Source: UBA4732 sp963823075
Lineage (GTDB): Bacteria; Planctomycetota; Planctomycetia; Gemmatales; Gemmataceae
Length of the DNA: 64,000 bases
Direction: 5' to 3'
Assembly: GCA_963823075.1 (NCBI GenBank)
Contig: CAWGKE010000001.1
Coordinates: 1,302,001 to 1,366,000 of the forward strand
The notes under the pieces were generated by a model. It saw only the letters and a list, made by a program, of their open reading frames with translations, ran no database searches and was not told where the DNA came from. Within the stretch, counting starts at the first letter, position 1; each line of letters starts with the position of its first letter. Position numbers and translations under genes: made by a program. Below are positions 27,212 through 34,927 of this stretch, in pieces.

Positions 27212-27504
27212 TCCGAATCGTGCTTCCTTATCACCTGCGGACGCTGGCCCAGGTCGGCGCCGAAGTGGCGTTGGCCGTGGACGGCCCGGCCACGCAGCGC
27301 TCGGTCCTCGACGCGCTGGAGGCCCGCTACCCGATGCTGCGTGGGACGATCCGCGACCACGACACTGGCCGGCGCCGGCCGATGCTGCGCTTCTTCGCTT
27401 GCGAGGAGGACCTGTCCTTCGAGCCGCCGGACGCCCCGCTGCCCGACGCGGTCGCTTCGGGAGCCGAGGCGTTCTGGATCGTGGGCGCCATCGCCGGCGG
27501 CTAG
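27208..27504 (+). CDS. MoaD/ThiS-family ubiquitin-like protein
   Basis: 98 residues with a beta-grasp pattern (MIRIVLPYHLRTLAQVGAEV, then VLDALEARYPMLRG) and the essential C-terminal Gly-Gly (VGAIAGG), which in this family is activated as a thiocarboxylate for sulfur transfer. The mid-region LRFFACEEDLSFEPPDAPL matches MoaD-like members paired with Asp-box propellers. Start overlaps the propeller stop (ATGA). No molybdopterin or thiamin genes are nearby, so a sulfur-carrier role in another pathway is possible. Confidence 0.85.
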   Translation: MIRIVLPYHLRTLAQVGAEVALAVDGPATQRSVLDALEARYPMLRGTIRDHDTGRRRPMLRFFACEEDLSFEPPDAPLPDAVASGAEAFWIVGAIAGG

Positions 27505-27556
27505 GCGGTCACTCGGGTCGCTATGTCCATCTTTCACCCTCTGAAAAGGAGATGTC

Positions 27557-27970
27557 ATGCAAGTCCAACCGTACCTGAACTTCAACGGCCGCTGTGAGGA
27601 GGCGCTGGAGTTTTATCGCAAGGCGCTCGGCGCCGAGGTGACGATGCTCATGCGCTACAAGGACAGCCCGGAACCCCCTCCGCCGGGCATGATGCCGCCC
27701 GGCTCCGAGAACAAGGTGATGCACGCGAGCTTCCGCATCGGGCAAAGCATGCTGAATGCTTCCGACGGCCACTGCCAGGGGCAGTCGGTCTTTCAGGGCA
27801 TTTCGCTGTCGCTCACGCCGGCCAACGAAGCCGATGCCAAGCGGGTGTTCGCGGCCCTGTCCGACGGTGGGCAGGTGGAGATGCCGCTGACGAAGACGTT
27901 CTTCTCGCCGAGCTTCGGCATGGTGGCCGACCGCTTCGGCATGCGGTGGATGGTCTACGTGGCCCCGTAA
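27557..27970 (+). CDS. VOC family protein, PhnB/3-demethylubiquinone-methyltransferase-like
   Basis: 137 residues: YLNFNGRCEEALEFYRKALG at the start, VMHASFRIGQSMLNASDG in the middle, ISLSLTPANEADAKRVFAAL and the typical PhnB ending FGMVADRFGMRWMVYV. Function of this subgroup is unknown; it is very often found near ECF sigma and YCII genes, as here. SD AAAAGGAG is well placed. Confidence 0.92.
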   Translation: MQVQPYLNFNGRCEEALEFYRKALGAEVTMLMRYKDSPEPPPPGMMPPGSENKVMHASFRIGQSMLNASDGHCQGQSVFQGISLSLTPANEADAKRVFAALSDGGQVEMPLTKTFFSPSFGMVADRFGMRWMVYVAP

Positions 27971-27983
27971 GGCCGGGTGTTGC

Positions 27984-28042
27984 GGCACGGTCGGGAGACC
28001 GCGCCGCAACGCACTGTTGTGGCATGGTCTCCCGACCGTGCC
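27984..28042. repeat. Hairpin repeat, GGCACGGTCGGGAG family, copy 1
   Basis: Perfect 17-bp arms at 27984-28000 and 28026-28042 with a 25-base loop that partly pairs (GCGCCGCAAC). Related sequence at 29566-29599. It starts 14 bases after the PhnB-like stop. Confidence 0.88.
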
Positions 28043-28067
28043 ACAGCGCGGGAGGCGTTTTGGGCTT

Positions 28068-28766
28068 ATGAACCTCTACGTCGGCACGAGCGGCTATTCG
28101 TACAAGGAATGGAAAGGCGCGTTCTACCCCAAGGACCTGCCGGCCAAGAAGATGCTGCGCTTCTACGGAGAGCAGTTCCGGACGGTCGAGATCAACAGCA
28201 CGTTCCGCGGCGTGCCCAAAACGTCGGTCCTGGAAGCGTGGGCGGGCGAGGTTCCCGCCGAGTTCCGGTTCGTGCTCAAGGCGCCGCAGCAGATCACGCA
28301 CATGAAGCGGCTCAAGGACGCAGGCGATCCCGTATCACAGCTGTTGGAGGTCGCCGAGACGCTGAAGGATCGCCTCGGCCCGCTGCTTTTTCAGTTGCCG
28401 CCGAACTTCAAGAAGGACGCGCCGCGGCTGCGCGAATTTCTCGCGCTGCTGCCGTCGGGGCGCCGGGCGGCGTTCGAGTTTCGCCATGCGTCGTGGTTCG
28501 ATGAGGAAGTCTTCGGGCTTCTGCGCGGCCACGGGGCGGCGCTGTGCATCGCCGACGCGGACGACGACCTGGAGGTCCCGTTCACGGCGACCGCGGATTG
28601 GGGCTATCTGCGGTTGCGGCGGCCCGACTATGGCGATGCGGAGCTGAAGACGTGGGCGAAGCGGGTGCGAAAACAGGACTGGCGGGATGCGTTCGTGTTC
28701 TTCAAGCACGAGGACGAGGGCAAGGGGCCGCAGATGGCGAAGCGGTTTTTGGAGCTGGGGGCGTAG
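28068..28766 (+). CDS. DUF72 family protein
   Basis: 232 residues of the conserved YecE/DUF72 TIM-barrel-like family. Signatures: MNLYVGTSGYSYKEWKGAFY, FRTVEINSTFRGVP, FRFVLKAPQQITHMKRL, AAFEFRHASWFDEEV, YLRLRRPDY and FKHEDEGKGP. No reaction is established for this family; the conserved Glu/His/Trp residues suggest an enzyme. ATG at 28068 is supported by conservation and a GGGAGG upstream. Confidence 0.92.
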   Translation: MNLYVGTSGYSYKEWKGAFYPKDLPAKKMLRFYGEQFRTVEINSTFRGVPKTSVLEAWAGEVPAEFRFVLKAPQQITHMKRLKDAGDPVSQLLEVAETLKDRLGPLLFQLPPNFKKDAPRLREFLALLPSGRRAAFEFRHASWFDEEVFGLLRGHGAALCIADADDDLEVPFTATADWGYLRLRRPDYGDAELKTWAKRVRKQDWRDAFVFFKHEDEGKGPQMAKRFLELGA

Positions 28767-28857
28767 GCGGCGGCAGCCGGCCGGGCGGGAATGCACTCAT
28801 GGCGGAACTTCCTTCCCCTGTCGCGCGTTGTTACATTGAAGAGGAAGGAGCAATCTC

Positions 28858-29067
28858 ATGAACACGACCAAGACTACCGGTATCCCGCCCGAACTTGCCG
28901 CGGAGTTTCGGGAAGCCGTGGACGACCTTGCGAAGGGTATCCGTCGTCCCGACAAGATGAAGGCTGCCTGCGAACGGATGGACCGGCTCCGCGAGGAAAA
29001 CCGGCGGCTGTTCGGCGAACAGAACGTCGCCGTTGAGCTGATCCGCCAAACCCGCGACGGGACATGA
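28858..29067 (+). CDS. Small antitoxin-like protein paired with PIN toxin
   Basis: 69 residues, helical and charged (EFREAVDDLAKGIRRPDKMK, then ERMDRLREENRRLFG). AAGGAG precedes the ATG and the stop overlaps the start of the PIN gene (ATGA at 29064), the arrangement of vapBC-type pairs. I see no named DNA-binding fold. Antitoxin role inferred from size and coupling. Confidence 0.72.
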   Translation: MNTTKTTGIPPELAAEFREAVDDLAKGIRRPDKMKAACERMDRLREENRRLFGEQNVAVELIRQTRDGT

Positions 29068-29547
29068 AATACGTCCTCGATTCCAGCGTGGCCCTCAAAT
29101 GGGTGTTGTCTGAGGCCGACTCCGCCAAGGCGATTCGCTTGCGCGACGAATACAAGAATGGCGCTCAGGAGCTTCTCGCGCCAGACATCTTCTTGCCCGA
29201 GATCGCCAACGGCCTCGCCTCCGCCGAGCGCCAGGGCCGGATCAAGGCAGGCGAATCAGTTATCCTTTTACTCGACGTTATCCGCCGCCCCCGCCGTTCA
29301 CCCGACGCCGCCCCTCCTGCTCCGGGCGATGGCACTTCCGGCCTACGCCCGCCTGGGCCGGCTTTCGACGTTTGGCGATTGCGAGAACGTACCGTTCGAC
29401 GATTGCGTCTACCTTGCCCTGGCGGAAGCTCCGAATCGGCGCCTGGACTCAAGGTTGCGTCATTGCTGGTCGACGAGCCGACGACCAATCCCCCGCGGCC
29501 TTCGGCCGTCCTATCCGTTCATTGTTTCTCTAACGGCGCTGCCCTGA
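29064..29547 (+). pseudogene. VapC-like PIN toxin, frame broken
   Basis: The N-terminal half is a good PIN domain: MKYVLDSSVALKWVLSEADS and LLAPDIFLPEIANGLASAER carry the first Asp and Glu. The frame breaks near 29278-29283 (one extra base, or two missing); the second half continues in the next frame as PLLLRAMALPAYARLG and FDDCVYLALAEAPNRRL, with the third acidic cluster, ending at 29547. The uncorrected frame instead stays open through the next gene. After RRL the usual TxD motif is not recognisable (LDSRLRHCW), so there may be real decay as well as a sequencing error. Confidence 0.7.
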
Positions 29548-29565
29548 CGGGCCGGGACGGTCCTC

Positions 29566-29599
29566 GGTTGCGGCACGGGCTCCCGACCGTGCCGCAACC
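29566..29599. repeat. Hairpin repeat, GGCACGG..CCGTGCC family, copy 2
   Basis: Perfect 13-bp arms (29566-29578 and 29587-29599), loop GCTCCCGA. Shares TTGCGGCACGG and CTCCCGACCGTGCC with the repeat at 27984. Confidence 0.88.
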
Positions 29600-29687
29600 G
29601 GCGGTGCGAGTACTGCCGCCGCAGCTGGATACAATCGGCGTCACGGCTGCGGCGCGCCCCTTGGGTGTAGTTGAGGAGGACTTCGCG

Positions 29688-29939
29688 ATGGCCACGAGGA
29701 AGCCTGCCAAGCCGGCCAAGGGTGTGGCCGCGAAGGAAGTCGCCGACCATCTCCTGAAACTCGGCGACCGGGTTCGGATTCTGCACTACGGCGGGCAGAA
29801 GGGCCGGATAGTGGAATTCCGCGGCCCCCTCGGGCCTGGCGGCGCCCGCATTTATCGCGTTCGCGTCCGGCAGAAGCCTTCGCCGACCTACATCGAGCTG
29901 CGCGAAGACCAGCTGGAGTTGATACCGACGGACGCCTGA
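29688..29939 (+). CDS. Small basic protein with KOW/SH3-like core, function unknown
   Basis: 83 residues after a strong GAGGAGG Shine-Dalgarno. The N-terminus is Lys/Ala-rich (MATRKPAKPAKGVAAKEVAD); the core LKLGDRVRILHYGGQKGRIV resembles a KOW-type motif, followed by short strands (YRVRVRQKP, YIELREDQLELI). Binding of RNA or ribosomes is conceivable but unproven. Converges with the second ECF42 gene, stops 12 bases apart. Confidence 0.68.
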   Translation: MATRKPAKPAKGVAAKEVADHLLKLGDRVRILHYGGQKGRIVEFRGPLGPGGARIYRVRVRQKPSPTYIELREDQLELIPTDA

Positions 29940-29951
29940 GCCTTGCGGGGT

Positions 29952-31208
29952 TCACTCGCACGCCCCGGCCCGCTCCAGCAACAGCGCCCGCTCCCGCGCA
30001 TTCCGCGTCAGCGCCGCCGCGCGCTCGAACTCCGCTCGCGCCTCGTCGAGGCGGCCGAGCTTGAAGAGGAAGTCGCCGCGCACGGTCGGCAACAGGTGGT
30101 AGCCCCGCAGCGACGGCTCCGCGGTCAGCGCATTGACGAGATCGAGACCCGCCTGGGGGCCGAAGGCTATGGCGACCGCCACCGCGCGGTTCAACTCCAC
30201 GACGGGCGTCGGCGTGATCCGGGCCAGGTCGTCGTAGAGCGCCGCGATGCGCGCCCAGTCCGTTTCCGTCGGGGCGAGCGCCGCGCGTGACAGGCGGCGA
30301 TCGCGCCTTGGAGCGCGTAGGGGCCGCGCGCGCCGCCGAGGTTGTCGGCGCGCTCCAGCGCGGCGAGGCCACGGCGGATGAGGAGGCGGTCCCAGAGCGC
30401 GCGATTCTGGTCGAGGAGAAGGATCGGCTCCCCCGATGGGCCGACGCGCGCCGCAGGCGCGACGCCTGAATCTCCATCAGCGCGACCAGGCCGTGGACCT
30501 CGGGTTCCCGCGGGGTGAGTTCGGCCAGGATGCGGCCCAGACGCAGCGCCTCCTCGCACAGCGCGGGCGCGTCCAGTCGTCGCCGGCGGTGGCCGTGTAG
30601 CCTTCGTTGAAGATGAGGTAAATGACTTCCAGCACCGACGACAGGCGGGCGGCCAGCTCGGCGCCGCGGGGGACCTCGAAGGGGACTTGCTTTTCAGCGA
30701 GGGTCCGCTTGGCCCGGACGACGCGCTGGGCAATGGTCGGCTCCGAGACGAGGAACGCCCGCGCGATCTCCTCGGTCGTCAGGCCGCCGAGCAGGCGCAG
30801 CGTGAGCGCAACGCGCGCCTCGGTGGAAAGGACCGGATGACAGGTCGTGAACACGAGGCGCAGGAGGTCGTCGCCCACGTCGTCGTCGAGGGCCGCGTCG
30901 AGGTCCGAGGCGGCCGCCTCCTGCTGGGCCTCGATCTTCCGGCCGATCTCCTCGTGCTTGCGTTCGAGCCGCTTGTTGCGGCGCAGCAGATCGATCGCGC
31001 GATGCTTCGCGGCGGCCATGAGCCAGGCGCCCGGGTTGTCCGGGACGCCTGACTCCGGCCACTGCTGGAGCGCGGCGACGAGCGCGTCCTGCGCGAGGTC
31101 CTCGGCCACACCGACGTCGCGCACGATCCGCGCCAGACCGGCGATGAGCCTGGCCGACTCGATCCTCCAGACCGCGTCGATCGCGCGATGGGCAGCGGTA
31201 GTCGTCAT
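29952..31208 (-). CDS. Second ECF42-type sigma factor (three frameshifts)
   Basis: About 419 residues after restoring single bases at 30565-30567, 30451-30452 and 30281-30282, each in a short G/C run. Region 2 (RIVRDVGVAEDLAQDALVAA, then MAAAKHRAIDLLRRNKR), region 4 (LLGGLTTEEIARAFLVSEP) and the TPR-like extension (YLIFNEGYTATAGDDW, ILLLDQNRALWDRLLI, VELNRAVAVAIAFGP) match the first ECF42 protein in layout and length. It is the last gene of an operon after two YCII/DGPF genes; a TGTCGA/CGAC promoter motif lies upstream of the first of these, so autoregulation is likely. Three errors at homopolymers argue for bad sequence, not a dead gene. Confidence 0.86.
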
Positions 31209-31241
31209 GACCACCGATCAGACCATCTTCGATTCGCCGGT

Positions 31242-31613
31242 TCAAGGTGAGCCGTCGGCCGGTTGGGGCGGTCCCTCGAACAGCGGGCGAAGCTCACACT
31301 CCCCTTGACCCAACGCCTTGAGGAAGCGCGTGGTCCATTCGATCGCCTCTTCCTTCGACTTCACTTCGAGCAAAGCGTAGGAGGCGATCAGCTCCTTCGA
31401 CTCGGTGAAAGGCCCGTCCGTGACGGTGACTTTCCCTTCCGAGAACCGGACGCGCACGCCCTTTGAACTCGGCTGGAGCCCGCCGGTCGAAATCAGCACG
31501 CCGGCCTTCGTGATCGCCTCCATGAACTTCCCCATTCTCTCCATCATCTCCGGCGGCGGCGGAGCGCCCGCCTCGGAGTGTTCGTCGGCCTTGAGCAGTC
31601 CCAGGAATCGCAT
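31242..31613 (-). CDS. YCII-related DGPF-domain protein
   Basis: 123 residues, intact. MRFLGLLKADEHSEAGAPPP, VTVTDGPFTESKELIASYAL and EVKSKEEAIEWTTRFLKALG are family hallmarks. AAGGAG precedes the ATG. The leader just upstream (GTCTCCTTCGGGTTTCGGGTT on the plus strand) is almost identical to that of the next YCII gene, pointing to a tandem duplication. Probably in one transcript with the other YCII gene and the ECF42 gene. Confidence 0.92.
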   Translation of the reverse strand: MRFLGLLKADEHSEAGAPPPPEMMERMGKFMEAITKAGVLISTGGLQPSSKGVRVRFSEGKVTVTDGPFTESKELIASYALLEVKSKEEAIEWTTRFLKALGQGECELRPLFEGPPQPADGSP

Positions 31614-31674
31614 CGTCGTGTCTCCTTCGGGTTTCGGGTTCGGAGCCGGGTTTGTGGACGGAATCGCGCCGCGA

Positions 31675-32101
31675 CTATTTCTTCGCGGCCGCCTGCGTTC
31701 GCAGCCGTTCCTCGGCCGCCCGCAGTTCGCCCGTCGGGTCGCACGGGGCGAAGTCCTCCGGCTCGAACACCTGGCGGATCTCGATTTCCCCCTCCGCGCC
31801 GTGGGATTCGGGCAGCGCTTGACCCACTCAATCGCCTCCTCCTTCGACTTCACCTGCCATAGCCAGAAGCCGGCGATCAGCTCCTTCGCCTCGGTGAAGG
31901 GGCCGTCGATCACGGTGCGCTTTCCTCCCGAGAACTTGACGCGCGCCCCTTGGAGCTGGCGTGCAGCCCCTCGGCTGCGAGCATCACGCCGGCCTTCACC
32001 AGCTCCTCGTTGAATTTCCCCATCTCCGTCAGCAGCTCCCGGCTGGGGAGAACACCCGCTTCCGAGTTCTTGTCGGCTTTGACGATAACCATGAATCGCA
32101 T
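31675..32101 (-). CDS. YCII-related DGPF-domain protein (two frameshifts)
   Basis: About 142 residues after restoring one base in the CCCC run at 31946-31949 and one in the GGG run at 31803-31805. Reads MRFMVIVKADKNSEAGVLPS, VIDGPFTEAKELIAGFWLWQ, then EGEIEIRQVFEPEDFAP and a C-terminal tail ELRAAEERLRTQAAAKK. First gene of the YCII-YCII-ECF42 operon, with a candidate ECF42 promoter about 80 bases upstream. Confidence 0.86.
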
Positions 32102-32182
32102 CGTAATGTCTCCTTCGGGTTTCGGGTTCCGACCTGGGCTTCCGGACGTTCTCGACCGGCTGAACCCAGGCTCTACTGTCGC

Positions 32183-32209
32183 GTCGAACGAGGGACGGCG
32201 AGATCGACA
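32183..32209 (-). promoter_or_regulatory. Candidate ECF42-dependent promoter of YCII-YCII-sigma operon
   Basis: On the minus strand: TGTCGA (32209-32204), 17-base spacer, CGAC (32186-32183), 82 bases upstream of the ATG at 32101. Spacing and boxes are identical to the site at 23787; the spacers share the ending CGTT immediately before CGAC. Confidence 0.62.
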
Positions 32210-32395
32210 GGGGAAGATTCTTTTTTAGAAGTATTTGTTGTCAGTACCGGGGCCGCTCCCGGCTTCCCGAAAATGCTGGACGACGGGACGGCGGTCTTCG
32301 CCGACCTGGACGAGAAGTGATTTAGTGCCGGCAACGACCGCCAGTCCGTCGGTCGGATAGCCCAAAACAACCAGGGAAGTTACCGAGTGCATACA

Positions 32396-32614
32396 ATGTC
32401 CCGCATCAGAACCATCTCTCCCGAGTCGGCAACGAGCAAAGCTCAAAGCCTCCTCGAAGCCGTGAATGGCAAACTCGGTCTCGTGCCGAACATGGCCCGC
32501 GCGATGGCCAACGCCCCGGCCGTCCTCGACGGCTACCTGCAGCTCAGCGGAGCGCTGCGCAAGGGCGCGTTGTCGGCCAAGGCGCGCGAGCAGATCGCGC
32601 TCGCGGTCGCCCGC
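32396..32614 (+). pseudogene. AhpD/carboxymuconolactone decarboxylase-like N-terminal remnant
   Basis: 73 residues (MSRIRTISPESATSKAQSLL through KGALSAKAREQIALAVA) match the start of AhpD-like peroxidase-associated proteins, but the sequence departs from the family just before the redox CxxC motif. The frame then runs without a stop into the downstream hydrolase gene, giving an artificial fusion. In another frame the junction sequence reads NGTYLFAYGLGSVLDPQSEF and stops at the hydrolase ATG, apparently the end of an unrelated gene. This looks like a deletion junction. Confidence 0.7.
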
Positions 32615-32701
32615 CAACCGGGAGTGACACGAGCGCAACGGGACATACCTGTTCGCCTACGGCCTCGGCTCTGTCCTGGACCCCCAATCGGAGTTTTTCC
32701 C

Positions 32702-33586
32702 ATGACCCGCTCGACGAAGGTGACGCACAAAACGGTGAAGGTCGGCGATCTCGACATCTTCTATCGCGAGGCCGGGCCGAAAGACGCCCCGGCAGTCCTG
32801 CTGCTGCACGGGTTCCCGACCAGCTCCCAGATGTTCCGCAACCTGATTCCGGCGCTGGCCGACGACTACCGCGCGATCGCCCCGGACTATCCCGGCTACG
32901 GCCACAGCTCGATGCCGCCGCGCGACAAGTTCGCCTACACGTTCGACAACCTCGCCGGGGTGATCGACGAGTTCACCGAGAAGGTCGGGCTGACGAAGTA
33001 TGCGCTCTACGTGCAGGACTACGGCGCCCCGGTCGGCTACCGACTGGCGGTCAAGCACCCGGAGCGGGTGACGGCCATCGTGGTGCAGAACGGCAACGCC
33101 TACGACGAGGGGCTGGACAACGACTTCTGGAAGCCGATCAAGGCGTACTGGCAGGAGCCGACCAGCAAGGAGAAACGCGACGCCCTTCGCGGATTTCTCA
33201 CCTACGAAGCGACCAAGTGGCAGTACACGCACGGGGAGAAGAACCCCGAACTCGTCAGTCCAGACGGAGCGGCCCACGACCAGTTCTTGCTCGACCGCGA
33301 GGGGAACGACGAGATTCAGCTCGACCTGCTCCTCTGCTACGGCAGCAACCCGCCGCTGTACCCGAAATGGCAGGAATACTTCCGCTCGCACCAGCCGCCG
33401 ATGCTGATCGCGTGGGGGAAGAACGACCAGATCTTCCCGCCCGCCGGGGCCGAGCCGTACAAGCGGGACCTGAAGACGCTGGAGTACCACCTGCTCGACG
33501 CCGGTCACTTCGCCCTGGAAACCGAGGGCGACGCCATCGCCCGGCTGATGCGCGAGTTCCTCGGCAAGCACGGGAGCAAGAAGTAA
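32702..33586 (+). CDS. Alpha/beta-hydrolase, epoxide hydrolase/haloalkane dehalogenase-like
   Basis: 294 residues from ATG at 32702 with GGAG 8 bases upstream. LLLHGFPTSSQMFRNLIP holds the oxyanion region; the nucleophile elbow reads YVQDYGAPVGY, so the nucleophile is Asp, as in epoxide hydrolases and haloalkane dehalogenases, not Ser. LIAWGKNDQIF and DAGHFALE supply the acid and His. Substrate unknown. First gene of a plus-strand run of four small oxidoreductase/hydrolase genes. Confidence 0.9.
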   Translation: MTRSTKVTHKTVKVGDLDIFYREAGPKDAPAVLLLHGFPTSSQMFRNLIPALADDYRAIAPDYPGYGHSSMPPRDKFAYTFDNLAGVIDEFTEKVGLTKYALYVQDYGAPVGYRLAVKHPERVTAIVVQNGNAYDEGLDNDFWKPIKAYWQEPTSKEKRDALRGFLTYEATKWQYTHGEKNPELVSPDGAAHDQFLLDREGNDEIQLDLLLCYGSNPPLYPKWQEYFRSHQPPMLIAWGKNDQIFPPAGAEPYKRDLKTLEYHLLDAGHFALETEGDAIARLMREFLGKHGSKK

Positions 33587-33606
33587 CCCGCCTGGAGGGC
33601 ACGCCG

Positions 33607-34242
33607 ATGCGAGAGTACCCGAGCGACGTCGCCTTCACCCCGGCGGTGAAGGCGGTCCAGCGGCGGAAGGGCTCCCGGGGGAGCTACGCCCGGATGGAAA
33701 AGGGACGCGGTTGGCGGACGACCGTCACCCCGGATCTGGCGGACTTCCTGGCCGACCTGGATATGTTCTACCTGGGCACAGCGAACTCCGAAGGTCAGCC
33801 GTACATCCAGTACCGCGGCGGCCCGCCCGGTTTCCTCAAGGCGATCGACGAACACACGCTGGGCTTCGCCGACTTCGGCGGCAACCAGCAGTATGTCACG
33901 CTGGGCAACCTATCGGAAAACCCCAAGGCGTTCCTCTTCCTGATGGATTACGCGAACAGCCGGCGGATCAAGGTGTGGGGAGCCGCCCGCGCGGTCGAGG
34001 GGGACGCTGACCTGGAGGAAAAGCTCCGCGATCCGGCTTACCCCGGCAAGGTGGAGCGGGTGATCCTGTTCACGATCGAGGCGTGGGACGTGAACTGCCC
34101 GCAGCACATCCACCAGCGGTTCTCGCTGCGACAGATCGCCCCGATGATCGAGCAACTCCAGACGCGGATCGCCGAACTGGAAGCCGAAGTCGAACGCCTG
34201 CGAGCGAGACCTAACCACAAGACCGAACAACAAGGAGCATGA
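33607..34242 (+). CDS. Pyridoxamine 5'-phosphate oxidase-family flavoprotein
   Basis: 211 residues. The split-barrel region (MFYLGTANSEGQPYIQYRGG, then FADFGGNQQYVTLGNLSENP and FLFLMDYANSRRIKVWG) matches general PNPOx-like flavin reductases rather than true PdxH. A C-terminal coiled coil (IEQLQTRIAELEAEVERLRA) is a common addition in this subgroup. ATG at 33607 is 20 bases after the hydrolase stop with GGAGGG upstream. Substrate unknown. Confidence 0.88.
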   Translation: MREYPSDVAFTPAVKAVQRRKGSRGSYARMEKGRGWRTTVTPDLADFLADLDMFYLGTANSEGQPYIQYRGGPPGFLKAIDEHTLGFADFGGNQQYVTLGNLSENPKAFLFLMDYANSRRIKVWGAARAVEGDADLEEKLRDPAYPGKVERVILFTIEAWDVNCPQHIHQRFSLRQIAPMIEQLQTRIAELEAEVERLRARPNHKTEQQGA

Positions 34243-34244
34243 CA

Positions 34245-34892
34245 ATGGACCTCAACAAGAGCGAGACCGCCCTGGTCGTCATCGACCCCCAGAACGACGT
34301 GCTGAGCGAGAAGGGCGTCTCGTGGGAGTTGGTCGGCGCCAGCGTGAAGGAAAACAACACCGTCGAGAATCTTGAGCGACTCTTCAAGGCCGCGAAGGAA
34401 CAGGGCTTCGGCGTCTTCATCTCCCCTCACTACCTCTACCCCCACGACCAGGCCTGGCGGTTCGGCGGGGCCGTCGAGAAGATGATGCTGGAGAGCAAGG
34501 AGTTCTATCGCCCCGATCCGCTCGGCGTCGAGGGATTCTCCGGCTCCGGGGCGGACTGGCTCGAGCGCTACAAGCCGTTCATCGAAGACGGCAAGACGGT
34601 CGTGGTCAGCCCCCACAAGGTGTGGGGGCCGCAAACGAACGACCTCGTCCTGCAACTCCGCAAACGCCGCATCAATAAAATCGTCCTGGCGGGGATGTTG
34701 GCAAACCTCTGCGTCGAGAGCCACCTGCGCGAACTGCTCGAACAGGGCTTCGAGGTCGCCGTGGTGAAGGACGCGACGGCCGCCCCCCGGCACCCCGAAC
34801 TGGGCGACGGCTACAAGGCGGCGGTCGTCAATTACGGCTTTCTGGCGAACGCGGTCCTCACGACGGACGACGCCGTGAAGGCCATGAAGTAG
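34245..34892 (+). CDS. Cysteine hydrolase, isochorismatase family
   Basis: 215 residues with the catalytic triad of the family: Asp in VVIDPQNDVL, Lys in VVSPHKVWGP and Cys in LANLCVESHLREL, the Cys being preceded by the usual cis-peptide region. AAGGAG is 7 bases before the ATG at 34245; the ATG at 34239 is too close to it. Starts two bases after the PNPOx stop. Amide or ester substrate unknown. Confidence 0.91.
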   Translation: MDLNKSETALVVIDPQNDVLSEKGVSWELVGASVKENNTVENLERLFKAAKEQGFGVFISPHYLYPHDQAWRFGGAVEKMMLESKEFYRPDPLGVEGFSGSGADWLERYKPFIEDGKTVVVSPHKVWGPQTNDLVLQLRKRRINKIVLAGMLANLCVESHLRELLEQGFEVAVVKDATAAPRHPELGDGYKAAVVNYGFLANAVLTTDDAVKAMK

Positions 34893-34927
34893 ACCCGGAA
34901 ACCGGCGACAGTAATGGAGTCGAAACG

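Noticed and set aside
29064..29939. Single 291-residue protein spanning PIN gene and the next gene
   Set aside because: Arises because the frameshift removes the stop; the second half has its own strong ribosome binding site and start at 29688.
32387..33586. Genuine AhpD-hydrolase fusion protein
   Set aside because: The hydrolase has its own GGAG and conserved ATG at 32702, and the AhpD part lacks its redox motif; treated as a remnant, though expression of the fusion cannot be excluded.
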